Shown in pieces: positions 1-12,705 of a DNA stretch of 64,000 bases. The notes below the pieces were generated by a model. It had not been told where the DNA came from, did no database searches, and saw only the letters and a list, made by a program, of their open reading frames with translations. Location: assembly GCA_002633025.1 (NCBI GenBank), contig NMRB01000171.1:346049-410048 (forward strand), written 5' to 3'. A program made the translations under genes and the position numbers. The DNA is from Notospermus geniculatus. Its lineage: Eukaryota > Nemertea > Pilidiophora > Heteronemertea > Lineidae. The number at the start of each line of letters is the position of its first letter. Positions within the stretch are counted from its first letter, which is position 1.

Positions 1-1645
1 ATTTTTGTGACGTCGTTTCGGTACTTAGCTCCGCCAGCCAAGCAATAAAGGTAAAAGTTAACAGCGTAGTTTAGGTGCCAGAGATTCACAAAAATATACG
101 TTTCCGCTTTATAACGAAGGTACCAGTACCTGTCACTCATATCGTACATTTCACGGATTGCGGGAATGCCGTCAATTAATGCTTCACCCATCCTGTAAGG
201 AAGTGACGTCACGACGTAGCCAATGCAGACGATTATCAACATCCGGGTGATGTATCTCGTATCGTTCTCGCGAGATACATTTTCCACTTTTTTCTTGTCC
301 GTTACGTTTGTATCTTTCCTCCACCTCGTCGAGGCCTTCAACGTTATGATGATCCAAATATTACAGAAAACAATGACAGAAAAAGGAAGGACTGTTCCGA
401 CCAAAATATGATACGCGACAATCAGCGACTCCAAAGATGGGTACTCGGGGATATACAAACGGACGACCGGCAATGCCTCTGGATAAATAAAGAATACTTG
501 AAAAAAGGCTACTATATTCCGCTACGTCTACGACTTTGCTGGGCGAAAAGCCGTGCACCCGGGACATGCTCAGGCGTTGACCGGAAATGTTTTGAATGGC
601 TCGGGGTACATGTACGTCAATGACTGCGATACGTAACCAGAGCCTTTCGCAAACATTTCACGGTTACTTTCAGTCTCTACGCTGTTTTCCAGCGCAAAAT
701 AGCACGTTTTATCGTATCTTTCATAGGCTATTTCAAGTAATTTAGGCTACACTGAACAATTTACAGTAGAATGGTTCTCTTACCTTCCCTCTTGTATACG
801 AAAAACATGTGCAGGTTTAGAGACATGATGACGGTGTATGTCGCGGCTACTGCTCTCTTAGCTCTCCCTGTTGTACACAGACGGACAGCATGCAATGGAA
901 ATCGGACAGCAATGACTCGATCGACGGACATCAGCGTCAAATTTATCCCCGAGATGGAACCAAAGGTGTACGAGAAATACCATATAAATCTGGAGAGAAT
1001 GAATGAAATGGAAAGAAGGACCATTGTGCTCACCTGCCGTCATACGCCTGCATGGGACGAGGTCTCATTTGCAACGCATCTGTTTTCTCCGGGTCACAAA
1101 CGCATTGCCTCGGCCCTCAGTAGGCCAACTGTGAACTTATTTTGTTTGCTAATAAACACATAAAAGCTTACATATAATATGTGTATATAATTATGTTGAT
1201 TCTTGTGCTCTAAGCAATTTTGTATTGTTGAGCAATAAATTGAAATTGAAATTGAAAATTGAACAAACAAACAACACTCTCTTGAAATGAATCATTCTTC
1301 AATGAAAAAAAGCAAGTGGTTCATAACTCACTGAAGCGGGATTTCACCGAGACGATTTCCGACAATCCAAAACATGGTCGATTGAGCTGCGGCGTAGTTG
1401 AAAAGAACAAGGAAATCAGCCGCCGCAATACCACCCATGTATAAACATGCCGCGTTCTTCCTATTCGACCGCTGTAGAGAAATAGCAAGTGCGAGGACAT
1501 TACCCGGCAGGCCAAATACGATCATGAACATCCAGGTATATTTGGTGGTTGCCTCCGCAATGGCTTCGTAAATTCGAATACTAAGACTATCCGTCTGCGG
1601 CGGTTCTTTAGTGATATTTGCGAAAGATGGACTGAAAGGGTCCAT
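1..1645 (-). CDS. Class A GPCR, array copy A (C-terminus cut by window edge)
   Basis: Seven-helix receptor of the rhodopsin class, expected in the plasma membrane; ligand unknown. Exons on the minus strand: 1332-1645 (TM1-TM2), 784-989 (TM3-TM4) and 1-478 (ECL2-TM7, last codons outside the window). All joins are GT-AG with phases 2 and 1, as in every other copy. The N-terminus has an N-glycosylation site (NIT at residue 10). The TM1 asparagine is in GLPGN and the TM2 aspartate in AAADF. DRV replaces DRY, TSLP replaces CWxP, and TM7 reads NFYLY in place of NPxxY. The conserved TM3-ECL2 cysteine pair is absent. The NFxxY form resembles FMRFamide-receptor and GPR139/142-like peptide receptors, so I infer a peptide-receptor-type GPCR. 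The start is the MDPF methionine shared by the paralogues. The frame is open throughout. Confidence 0.85.
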
Positions 1646-1661
1646 GTTGATCGATGGGTAT

Positions 1662-1667
1662 TTACAT
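1662..1667 (-). promoter_or_regulatory. Start-stop upstream ORF (ATGTAA) in GPCR 5' leader
   Basis: The minus strand carries ATGTAA directly upstream of the GPCR A initiator. The same six bases sit at 5669-5674 (B) and 11668-11673 (D). An ATG followed at once by a stop is known to stall or dampen downstream initiation. Its presence in the mature leader is inferred from the distance to the TATA-like site. Confidence 0.4.
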
Positions 1668-1763
1668 GAAAGTGTCAGAGCTCAGCTCCTCTCAGCTCTC
1701 AGGAATTGACAACTGAAGAATCACATGTCATGCACGAAATTGCCGATAGAAAAATGCGGTGAA

Positions 1764-1772
1764 CTTATATAG
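1764..1772 (-). promoter_or_regulatory. TATA-like box upstream of GPCR copy A
   Basis: The minus strand reads CTATATAAG about 120 nt upstream of the copy A start codon. Copy B has TATATA at the equivalent place (5783-5788). In D the site is split by an inserted CATG, and in E it is not recognisable. Calling it a core promoter is inference from position and conservation among paralogues. Confidence 0.4.
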
Positions 1773-2317
1773 ACCTACGGCGAATTCGATATGACATCCA
1801 ATTTTTTAACGGCCGCTTTTAAATGATATAATTCCGGCGGTAATCGGTGACGAATCGCCCAGGGAGCTGCAATAGTTTGCTCAGTTTTATGATGAACTAC
1901 ATGTATCTTCGAATTGCCCGAAGGGAAACACGGAGCAGAGTGAAATTCTATCCCCTGTGTGGGTGCTGTCATTGAGCGAAGCCTTTGTACACTGTTAGGA
2001 GCCAGTCGTACCAACTATGGTTTGAAGTTAGGCAATTTGCATTGCAAGGTTTGTACACGTTTTATTTAAAAAAAAGTTGCTTTTGGGACCAATTTATTAT
2101 GATGATTTAAAGTACTAACGCAACATAGGCTCTACAGTTGTGTCAGCCTGGTGCATAAGTGCTACTTATGTACATTAATATGATGAAACACTTGGGCCCT
2201 GAGTGCAATCATGTATTGCAGGCACAGTCCATGGTAAACGTTCGGGAAAAAGTGGAACGCCGAACGGCACAATTATGGACTCGACGACACCCTGACTTCT
2301 TATTTACCTCATTCCTA

Positions 2318-5300
2318 TTACTTTTTATCTCCAAAGTAAAATATTTCACGAAGAATCGTCTTGACGTCATTTCGGTACTTAGATCCGCCAGCCAAGCAAT
2401 AAAGGTAAAAGTTAACAGCGTAGTTTAGGTTCCAGAGATTCGCAAAAATAAAAAGTTCCGCTTGGTAACGAAAGAACCAATACCTGTCACTCATATCGTA
2501 CATTTCACGTATTGCGGGAATACCCTCCATTAATGCTTCAGCCATCCTGTAAGGAAGTGACGTCATGACGTAGGCAATGCAGACGATTATCAACATCCGG
2601 GTGATATATCTCGTATCGGTCTCGCGAGATTCATTTTCCGCTTTCTTCTTGTCCGTTACGTTTGTATCTTTCCTCCACCTCGACGAGGCCTTCAACGTTA
2701 TGATGATCCAAATATTGCAGAAAACAATGACAGAAAAAGGCAGGACTGTTCCGACTAACATATGATACGCGACAATTAGCGACTCCAAAGATGGGTAGTC
2801 TGGGATATACAAACGGACTACCATCATTCCCTCTGGATAAAGAAACAATAGAAAAAATACACTACACCTTTGTCAAGAAAGTTACGTAATTGACTGTGAC
2901 ACGTACATGTACCCCAGGCCGCAAGCCGAACATTTCAGGGTGACGTTCAATCGAGGCCGAATCGTCCATGTCCTCTTTCAGCATGTTCAGCGCAAAATCG
3001 CACATGGCATGATGATAGGCCTACTGTTGTTGGTTGAGTTTTCCTGCAGGGATTGTTCTGGAATGGCTCGGGCTACGGCACTGACTACAGGACGCAGCCT
3101 AAACTGTGTCGAACATTACTGGGGCTTGCAGATTTTTAAGAGCTGGATTCAAATATCGCATCTTCCACAGGTTACTTCAACTTATGTAGGCTACACTAAA
3201 GAACAGTAGAGTGGTCATCTTACCCTCCTTCTTGTATACGAAGAGCATGTGCAGGTTTAGAGACATGATGACGGTGTATGTGGCGGCTACTGCTCTCTTA
3301 GCTCTCCCTGCTGTACACAGACGGACAGCATGCAATGGAAATCGTACAGCGATGACTCGATCTATGGACATCAGCGTCAAATTTATCCCCGAGATGGAAC
3401 CAAAGGTGTACGAGAAATACCACATAAATCTGGAGAGAATGAACGAAATGGCAAGAAGGGCCAATAGCCCTTTTTACACGGTGCCGGTGCGTTCCGGATC
3501 GAGACTAGATCGAGGAGGGTTCGGTTATTTTTCCCCGTGTAAAAGCGAAACAACTGACCTCCACCTTCCTCGGGCCAGGTCAGTTCGCAGCGTGAGTCTC
3601 GGGAAGGTGGAGGTAGGTGGAGGTAGGTTCAGGCTGGTTATTCTCTCGTGTAAAAGCGAACCGACCTCCACCGGCCTCGTGCGGGATTGAGCACGCTACA
3701 TATGCATGGCATCACTGGCGTATTGCTGTAAGTTACCTGTGAAGAAATCACGCACGAGATTTCTCAAGTACTGCTCATGTTGTTAGAAGCATAGTTTATC
3801 GATTTTAAGTGATTATTTTTGGGATATTTCTTACTTGCGATAACTGTAAATGTTGATACATGCCATCTGGTGGCACGCATTTCAACGAACCGACCTCGAA
3901 TTAGATCGAGGCGGGTTCGGTAACCCGCACCGTGTAAAAGCGATCAATCCATCCTGAACCGAACCCGCCCGAGGAGGGTGGAGGTAGGTTTCCTCGAACC
4001 AGCACCATGTAAAAAGGGCTATTGTGCTCACCTGTCGTCATGCATGACCTTAATGTACAAGGGTAATCTCATAAAAGAACCATTTATTATACACACCCAA
4101 CTTTGAATCTAGTTGTCCCACAAGGCCACCTTTACATCAGAAGAATCAAGGTCATATACGGACAAAATGTAGGCCTACCATGTTTTCGTCTGTTTTCTGA
4201 TAAAAGGCATCTCTGTGCGTGACTTAAGCATGGCGCACACGTGCGATTTTTCGAGCGATTTTCTAGGCGACCGGCCTTGCGACCAGAGCAGCGACTGAAC
4301 ATATTTTTAGTTTTTTTGGTTTTTGTTGACTCGTTTGCGACAAATGCTTCATTGGAAGATCAGTGATGTCGCGGATGACATGATGTCGCGGATGACATCA
4401 CTGATCGACCTCAAAGGTAACTATCGCATGCGACGAGGTAGTCGCATCTGTAGTCGCCCGTGCGCGCCATGCTTTAGAAAACAATATCAAATTAAAAATC
4501 AGCATGTATTCTCATTGTATACACCTACAGTATTAACTGTATGTCGAGTATCGCGACCTCGGTGCCGCCACCTGGCACTTGGTGCGGGTTTTGACGCCAT
4601 CTTTTCTTTTAGCCGCGCACCTGGTGCAGGTAGCGGCTGCTTGAGATGCGGTCTCATTTGCAACACACGTCCTGTTTTCTCCGGGCCACAAACGCATTGC
4701 CTCGGCCCTCAGTGGGCTACTGTGAACTTATTTTGGTTGCTAATAAACACATACATGTACATGTACAAAAAAACAAACCTCGCTTAAAAATGGATCATTC
4801 TTCAATAAAAAACAAGAGGTTCGTAAAGGCCTGCCCACTGACACGATTTTTGTGGCGGAAAGCGACAAAGCGCGGCGATTGCCAGAGAAATCAATGGTAG
4901 AAATCTGTTGTTATTGCCTTTTGCCTCTGAAAATGACAGGCCAGCGCGAAATCATGGCGTGAAAACGCGACAGTAGGGCCGTTTAGACGACAGGTGTGAA
5001 AGGAATCTAAGTCCCCCTGGAATCAAAGTCCGGTCTTATTGTTCAGCGAGGGATTAGAACATGTGACTAGAGAGACCATGACCATTCGAATATAACCTTA
5101 CAATAGCGGGCTATTGTTTGACGGATCTGCATTCCTAGGACGCTGATTCCTGTCACACTTGCAAAAATCCATATGCGATCCGATCGAATCCACATCAGAC
5201 CACATACAATCTCATTAAATCTCGTCTAAACGCAAATCAGACCCGATGCGGGTCGATCGGATCCAATCGGATGGAATCTGAATGTGGTTTTTTGGCTTGT

Positions 5301-5652
5301 CGTCTAAACGGCCCTAGTGGGTTGAGGTCTTAACTCACTGAAGCGGGGTTTCACCAAGACCATCTTTGACAATCCAAAACATGATCACTTGACTTACGCC
5401 GTAGTTGAAAAGAACAAGGAAATCAGCCGTCGCCATACCACCCATGTATAAACATGCTGCATTCTTCCTATTCGAACGTTGCAGAGAAATAGCAAGTGCG
5501 AGGATATTACCAGGGAGGCCAAATACGATCATGAACATCCAGGTATATTTGGTAGTGGCCTCCGAAATGGCTTTGTAAATTCGAATACTAAGACTATCCG
5601 TCTGCGGCGCTACTTCAGTGATATTAGCGAAAGATGAACTGAAAGGGTCCAT
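2318..5652 (-). CDS. Class A GPCR, array copy B
   Basis: Complete three-exon receptor of 344 residues. Exons on the minus strand: 5339-5652, 3224-3429 and 2318-2832 (314, 206 and 515 nt). Phases agree and no stop interrupts the frame. Exon 1 gives the extracellular N-terminus, TM1 and TM2; exon 2 gives TM3 (GSISGINLTLMSIDRV) and TM4; exon 3 gives ECL2 to TM7 and a short basic tail ending GDKK. It shares the family oddities: DRV, TSLP, NFYLY, and no TM3-ECL2 cysteine pair. Intron 1 is swollen by a terminal-inverted-repeat element (3463-4023) and a nested pair (4975-5315) that its closest relative, D, lacks wholly or in part. Ligand and expression site are unknown; chemosensory or peptide sensing is a guess from the family type and tandem expansion. 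Confidence 0.88.
3463..4023. mobile_element. 561-bp non-autonomous element with 22-bp terminal inverted repeats
   Basis: The left end reads AATAGCCCTTTTTACACGGT and the right end is its reverse complement with one mismatch over 22 bases. It lies in intron 1 of GPCR B. The equivalent place in copy D (around 10190) reads straight through from GGGCC to TTGTGCTC, so the empty site is visible. Inside are three copies of GTGTAAAAGCGA and GC-rich segments rich in GGTGGAGGTAGG. No transposase frame is present. A clean target-site duplication could not be assigned; ends of the form AATAG...CTATT are shared with the 173-bp element at 9362. Confidence 0.8.
4975..5315. mobile_element. TIR element (MITE-like) with a second TIR element nested inside
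   Basis: The outer ends are AGGGCCGTTTAGACGACA and its perfect 18-base reverse complement, 341 bp apart. An inner element at 4994-5158 has ends GTGTGAAAGGAATC and GATTCCTGTCACAC (13 of 14 bases complementary). The D paralogue keeps only the right part (around 11170-11310). Sequence related to the inner element recurs near 60735-60865 and partly near 26965-27002. Non-coding, in intron 1 of GPCR B. Confidence 0.7.
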
Positions 5653-5939
5653 GTTGATCGATGGGTATTTACATTAAAGTTTCGCAGCTCAGTCCCTCAG
5701 CTCTCACAAATTGACAACCGAGGAAGCACAGGCAGGCCTACGTGTTATGCACGAAATTGCCGATGGAAAAGTGCGGCGAACGTATATAGACCTACGGCGA
5801 ATTCGAAATGACATGTAATTTAAAAAGAGTATCGTGCCGTTTAAATGCTATAATTCGGGCGGTAATCTGATCGCTGATGTGACGAATCGCCGCAGGGAGC
5901 CGCACATGCTCAGTATTTATGATGAACTCAACTTGCAGC

Positions 5940-6745
5940 ATACAGGCATTGACTAACATTTATCTTACATGATATCTTGAATATTATTTACATATACCGC
6001 ACCAATTTTGACAACGTTTGTTGCATATGAAAGGACTGATTGTTGGTCATCTTTCTGTGCATAAACATTTTGAAAATTTGAAAATATCATATTCAATGTA
6101 TTAGCTCATCAAAAAAAATTGAAAATAAACTTTTTATTTTGATTTCCATTTTTTATTGTTTATTTTTATTTCCATTTTCATAGAATGGAACTTTCCAAGG
6201 ATTTTGATATTTGTTTCATCAAAATCTGGTGGCCGAGATATTTGAGATTATCAAAATTTTGATAATTCGAAATTTTTCTCGTTTTTCAAGAAATTTTCAA
6301 ACCATTAGATAAAGCTACATGTAACACCAGATTATAGTTTTATCTTATATTGACATTATTTGGCGTTGAGTGGGCAGAAATATTGAAATATCAAAATCTT
6401 GATATTTTGACAAATGTGCGTAAATTATAATCGGTTTATGCGAATTTCATATTTTTATGATTTGAAGTCAGCTCTACTTACTGACATCAGAATCACGAAA
6501 ATCTCAAATTATCAAAAACTGATAATTTAAATCTGAAATATCTCAACAACCACTCGACAGATTTTGACACCAAAAGTAAATGACACCACTCGACACCAAA
6601 AGTAAATGGACACCATCTATCTCCGAACTAATGCGATGCAGAAAATAGGGTCTAAATAGGGTGTCTCTGAAAAAAGGAATCTTATAAGAAAAATCTCACA
6701 ACGATTTCTTCGGTATAAAGGGTACATAAAGAGTACGTGACCGTG
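5940..6745. other. AT-rich intergenic DNA shared by two array segments
   Basis: This gene-free stretch is rich in short self-complementary words such as ATCAAAATTTTGAT. It is repeated at about 11935-12580 with small differences, as part of the B/D tandem duplication. I see no coding content. Confidence 0.6.
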
Positions 6746-6948
6746 AAGGCAATGGTAACTGGCGAAACTACGTAATAGAAGCACGAATATACATGTATTG
6801 TATATTCATGATTGCAGCGTTATGATGCTGATGTTCGGTCGAACATCCAAGGCAGCTCGGGAAAGATAAAGTATGAGAAGACCTCTGTGTATTCTCAAGA
6901 GGGAATGGCCATCTCCTCGTCGAGTCCTTGCCCACCATACTGCAACTC

Positions 6949-7073
6949 AATGGCTGATATTCATAAAAGCTAGCAAATGCTTTTACTTCAAGTTTTACAG
7001 TACATTTACATTGGACCTCGCTGTGCAAATCTTAAGTAAAAGCATTTGCTAACTTTTATGAATACCAGCCATT
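6949..7073. repeat. Foldback (MITE-like) element
   Basis: A 125-bp sequence whose ends are inverted copies: AATGGCTGATATTCATAAAA at the left and its complement, with few mismatches over about 38 bases, at the right. It lies just downstream of the orphan GPCR exon C. No coding content. Confidence 0.7.
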
Positions 7074-7115
7074 AATGCAGACTCGACCAACTGGCCTACT
7101 TATTTACCTCGTTCA

Positions 7116-7620
7116 TCAGTTTTCGCATCCGCAGGAAAATATTTTACAAAAAATCGTCTTGACGTCATTTCGGTACTTAGCTCCACCAGCCAAGCAATAA
7201 AGGTAGAAGTTAACAGCGTAGTTTAGGTGCCAGAGATTCGCAAAAATATACCTTTCCGCTTTATAACGAAGGTACCAGTACCTGTCACTCATATCGTACC
7301 TATCCCCAATTACGGGAATGCCGTCAATTAATGCTTCACCCATCCTGTAAGGAAGTGACGTCACGACGTAGACAATGCAGACGATTATCAACATCCGGGT
7401 GATATATCTCGTATCGTTCTCGCGAGATTCATTTTCCGCTTTCTTCTTGTCCGTTACGTTTGTATCTTTCCTCCACCTCGTCGAGGCCTTCAACGTTATG
7501 ATGATCCAAATATTGCAGAAAACAATGACAGAAAAAGGAAGGACTGTTCCGACGAAAATATGATACGCTACTCCAAAGCTGGGTACTCGGGGATATACAA
7601 ACGGACGACCGGCAATGCCT
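7116..7620 (-). pseudogene. Orphan, frameshifted GPCR exon 3 (copy C)
   Basis: This matches exon 3 (ECL2 to TM7 and tail) of the neighbouring receptors, including the acceptor site, DxxYWYLRYKAE and NYAVNFYLY. Near 7567, compared with copy A, eleven bases coding for part of the segment before TM5 are replaced by one. The net loss of 10 nt shifts the frame and puts a TAG stop straight after PEYPALE. No matching exon 1 or 2 exists between here and gene D. I read it as a decayed fragment left by unequal exchange in the array. It may be transcribed but cannot encode a receptor. Confidence 0.85.
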
Positions 7621-8780
7621 CTGGATCAATATAAAGAATACTTGAAAAACTAGAAATTGACTTGTGAGTCAATTTGAAGACCGCCTTTGAAAATTCACTG
7701 ATGAATTTTGTAAATATGTTAGGGCAATGTAGAAACTGATATAACTGTAGAAACTGATATATTGGGACTGAACATGCGTCATTTACAGTCTGTAGGCCTA
7801 CATTTATGATGTAGATGTACATGGCTTTACAGTGCAGGGGGTTATTGTTTTCAAAGTTAGGCCTACTAAATTCACTAAATTGGTAAACTTGTCGGGTCAT
7901 GACCATTTAAATGTTATTGATTTCAGACAAATGTGCGTGTCATTTTTCGCGAAATACGGGTAGGCCAACATCATGGCACCGGACCAAATTCATCTCTGAT
8001 TGGCCAGAGGACCTGAAACGTGGTGTGCGTGGCGTCACAGTTTGATCCGAGATGAGATGACGTCAGCGAAAACCCCGCTGCGGCGAGTGACGCTGCAGCG
8101 TCATGCTCGACGTCGTGGTGACGCTGCGTTCTTAGGCCCGACGTCATGGGTTGTTGACGTCATGGGCAAAGGTGGAATGCGTTAGGACAACAGACTTCAT
8201 CTAATTAAACAGTTCATTGTTGGCGGATGACCCCCAAAATCAATAGGTTTCCGTGTAACATGCATATCCACAACTCCTGAAAGTTTCATCGCGATACGTG
8301 GCGTATTTTTTGTGTTATCGTGATGAAACCATAGATTGGACGGAGAGAGAGAGAGAGAAATCCAGTGAAACCAATGAAGACCGCCACCTTGTGAGGTGGT
8401 GGCGGTCTTAAAAAGGCGGCGATACTCCGCTACGACTTTGCTGGGCGAAAGCCGTGCACCCGGGACACGCTCAGGCGTTGTCCGGGAATGTTTTGAATGG
8501 CTCGGGTTTACGTCATTGACTGCGAAACGTACCCAGAGCTTTTCACAAAACATTTCAGGGTGACTTTCAGACGAGGCCGTGTCTCTACGCCGTTTTCCAG
8601 CGCAAAATAGCACGTTTTATCGTATCATTCATAGGCTATTTCCAGTAATGTAGGCTAGAGTGAACATGTATTGCAGGCACAGTCCATGGCAAAGGTGAAC
8701 GTTCGGGAAAAAGTGGAACGCCGAACGGCACAATTATGTGGACTCGACGACAACCTGACTTCTTATTTACCTCATTCCTA

Positions 8781-11651
8781 TTACTTTTTATCTCCACACG
8801 AAAATATTTCACGAACAATCGTCTTGACGTCATTTCGGTACTTAGCTCCGCCAGCTAAGCAATAAAGGTAAAAGTTAACAGCGTAGTTTAGGTGCCAGAG
8901 ATTCGCAAAAATAAAAAGTTCCGCTTGGTAACGAAAGAACCAATACCTGTCACTCATATCGTACATTTCACGTATTGCGGGAATACCCTCCATTAATGCT
9001 TCAGCCATTCTGTAAGGAAGTGACGTCATGACGTAGGCAATGCAGACGATTATCAACATCCGGGTGATATATCTCGTATCGTTCTCGCGAGATTCATTTT
9101 CCGCTTTCTTCTTGTCCGTTACGTTTGTACCTTTCCTCCACCTCGACGAGGCCTTCAACGTTATGATGATCCAAATATTGCAGAAAACAATGACAGAAAA
9201 AGGAAGGACTGTTCCTACTAACATATGATACGCGACAATTAGCGACTCCAAAGATGGGTAGTCTGGGATATACAAACGGACTACCGTCATTCCCTCTGGA
9301 TAAAGAAACAATAGAAAAAATACACACACTACCACATACACCTTTGTCAAGAAAGTTGCGTAATAGGAGCAGTCAGCCGCGCATATTGCTAACAGATGGC
9401 AGCACAGTCTTAGCGGACCAAATGTACAGGAAATCTATTGTGATCGCTGCTCGATCGATAATGACTGGGTCCGCTAGATGCATTGAATTGGGCCCTAGTG
9501 ACACCTAGTGGTCAACTCGCTGACAGCTCCTATTGACTGTGACACGTACATGTACCCCAAGCCGCTAGCCGAACATTTCAGGGTGTCGTTCAATCGAGGC
9601 CGATTGTCCATGTCCTCTTTAGCCGACATAAGCCTACTTCATTATGTTGGCATCCAGATTTTGATCGCGCGTCGGACGCCGATGGTCGTGCGTCGAAGTA
9701 TAAACTAGGCTTTTCAGTGCAAAATCGCACATGACATGATGATAGGCCTACTGTTGTTGGTTGAGTTTTCCTGCAGGGATCGTTCTGGAATGGCTCGGGC
9801 TACGGCACTGACTACAGGACGCAGCCTAAACTGTGTCGAACATTACTGGGGCTTGCAGATTTTTAAGAGCTGGATTCAAATATCGCATCTTCCACAGGTT
9901 ACTTCAACTTATGTAGACTACACTAAAGAACAGTAGAGTGGTCATCTTACCTTCCTTCTTGTATACGAAGAGCATGTGCAGGTTAAGAGACATGATGGCG
10001 GTGTATGTGGCGGCTACTGCTCTCTTAGCTCTCCCTGCTGTACAGAGACGGACAGCATGCAATGGAAATCGGACAGCGATGACCCGATCTATGGACATCA
10101 GCGTCAAAATTATCCCAGATATGGAACCAAAGGTGTACGAGAAATACCACATAAATCTGGAGAGAATGAACGAAATGGCAAGAAGGGCCATTGTGCTCAC
10201 CTGTCGTCATGCATGACCTTAATGTACAAGGGTAATCTCATAAAAGAACCATTATTATACACACCCAACTTTGAATCTAGTAGAGGAATTTTTTCAGAGT
10301 AGTTGTCCCACAAGGCCACCTTTACATCAGAAGAATCAAGGTCATATACGGACAAAATGTACCATGTTTTCGTCTGTTTTCTGATAAAAGGCATCTCTGT
10401 GCGTGACTTAAGCATGGCGCACACGTGCGATTTTTCGAGCGATTTTCTAGGCGACCGGCCTTGCGACCAGAGCAGCGACTGAACATATTTTTAGTTTTTT
10501 TGGTTTTTGTTGACTCGTTTGCGACAAATGCTTCATTGGAAGATCAGTGTTGTCGCGGATGACATGATGTCGTGGATGACATCACTGATCGACCTCAAAG
10601 GTAACTATCGCATGCGACGAGGTAGTCGCATCTGTAGTCGCCCGTGCGCGCCATGCTTTAGAAAACAATATCAAATTAAAAATCAGCATGTATTCTCATT
10701 GTATACACCTACAGTAAACTGTATGTAGAGTATCGCGACCTCGATGCCGCCACCTGGCACTTGGTGCGGGTTTTGACGCCATCTTTTCTTTTACCTGCGC
10801 GCCTGGTGCAGGTGGCGTCGTCTGCTTGTGATGCGGTGTTATTTGCAACGCACGTTCTGTTTTCTCCGGGCCACAAACGCATTGCCTCGGCCCTCAGTGG
10901 GCTACTGTGAACTTATTTTGGTTGCTAATAAACACATACATGTACATGTACATGTACATGTACAAGCAAACAAACCTCGCTTAAAATGGATCATTCTTCA
11001 AAAAAAAGCAAGAGGTTCGTAAAGGCCTGCCCAATGACACCGATTTTTGTGGCGGAAAGCGACGAAGCGCGGCGATTGCCAGAGAAATCAAGGGTAGAAA
11101 TCTGTTGTTATTGCCTTTTGCCGCTGAAAATGACAGGCCAGCGCGAAATCATGGCGTGAAAACGCGACAGTCGGCAAAAATCCACATGCGATCCGATCGA
11201 ATCCACATTGAGACCACATACAATCTCATTCAAATCTCGTCTAAACGCAAATGATCCGGATCCAATCGGATCGAATCTGAATGTGGGTTTTTGGCTTGTC
11301 GTCTAAACGATCCTAGTTGGTTGAGGTCTTAACTCACTGAAGCGGGGTTTCACCAAGACGATCTTTGACAATCCAAAACATGATCGATTGATTTACGCCG
11401 TAGTTGAAAAGAACAAGGAAATCAGCCGCCGCAATACCACCCATGTATAAACATGCCGCGTTCTTCCTATTCGACCGTTGCAGAGAAATAGCAAGTGCGA
11501 GGACATTACCAGGGAGGCCAAATAGGATCATCAACATCCAGGTATATTTGGTGGTGGCCTCCGAAATGGCTTTGTAAATTCGAATACTAAGACTATCCAT
11601 CTGCGGCGCTACTTCAGTGATGTTTGCGAAAGATGAACTAAAAGGGTCCAT
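8781..11651 (-). CDS. Class A GPCR, array copy D
   Basis: Complete receptor of 344 residues. Minus-strand exons 11338-11651, 9951-10156 and 8781-9295 have the family sizes of 314, 206 and 515 nt and matching phases. It is nearly identical to copy B in all exons and over long flanks, so it is the product of a recent tandem duplication. Differences visible in the protein include PQMDSL for PQTDSL near residue 18 and GIILTLM for GINLTLM in TM3. The same DRV, TSLP and NFYLY motifs are present and the TM3-ECL2 cysteine pair is missing. Intron 2 carries a 173-bp inverted-repeat element (9362-9534) not found in B. A start-stop ATGTAA precedes the initiator at 11668-11673. Confidence 0.88.
9362..9534. 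mobile_element. 173-bp TIR element, copy 1 (GPCR D intron 2)
   Basis: The ends are AATAGGAGCAGTCAGC and GCTGACAGCTCCTATT, complementary at 15 of 16 bases. An almost identical 173-bp copy lies at 57721-57893. In GPCR B the corresponding intron sequence (around 2880-2900) reads CGTAATTGACTG without the insert, giving the empty site. No coding capacity. Confidence 0.8.
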
Positions 11652-12705
11652 GTTGATCGATGGGTATTTACATATAAGTTTCGCAGCTCAGCTCTCAGCT
11701 CTCACAAAATGACAACCGAGGAAGCACAGGCAGGCCTACGTGTTACGCACAAAATCGCCGATGGAAAAGTGCGGCGAACGTATACATGTATAGACCTACG
11801 GCGAATTCGAAATGACATGTAATTTTAAAAGAGTACCTTTTAAATGCTATAATTCGGGCGGTAATCTGATCGCTGTGACGAATCGCCGCAGGGAGCCGCA
11901 CATGCTCAGTATTTATGATGAACTCAACGTGTATCGCATACAGGCATTGACTTAACGTTTATCTTACATGATATCTTGAATATTATTTACAATACATATA
12001 CCGCACCAATTTTGACAACGTTTGTTGCATATGAAAGGACTGATTGTTGGTCATCTTTCTGTGCATAAAAATTTTGGAAATTTGAAAATATTATATTCAA
12101 TGTATTAGCTCATCAAAAAAAATTGAAAATCAAACTTTTTATTTTGATTTCCATTTTTTATTGTTTATTTCCATTTTCATAGAATAGAACTTTCCAGGGA
12201 TTTTGATATTTGTTTCATCAAAATCTGGTGGCCGAGATATTTGAGATTATCAAAATTTTCATAATTCGAAATTTTCACGTTTTTCAAGAAATTTTCAAAA
12301 CATTAGATAAAGCTAACACCAGATTATAGTTTTATCTTATTTTGACATTATTTGGCGTTGAGTGGGCAGAAATATTGAAATATCAAAATCTTGAAATTTT
12401 GAAAAATATGCGTAAATTCTAATCACTTTATGCGAATCATCCAAAATTTCATAATTTTATGATTTGAAGTCAGCTCTATCTACTGACATCAGAATTATAT
12501 AAAAAATCACGAAAATCTCAAATTATCAAAAATTGATAATCTGGAATATCGCAACAACCACTGGACAGATTTTGACACCAAGTTTGAGAAGACCTCTGTA
12601 TTCTCAAGAGGGAATGGTCATCTCCTCGCCGAGTCCTTGCCCACCATCCCGCAATTCAATAATGCACACTCGACTAACTGGCCTACTTATTTACCTCAGT
12701 TTCCG

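Noticed and set aside
223-411. Plus-strand frame starting MQTIINIRVMYL, repeated at six places in the array
   Set aside because: It is the antisense shadow of exon 3 of each GPCR copy; it recurs only because the exon does.
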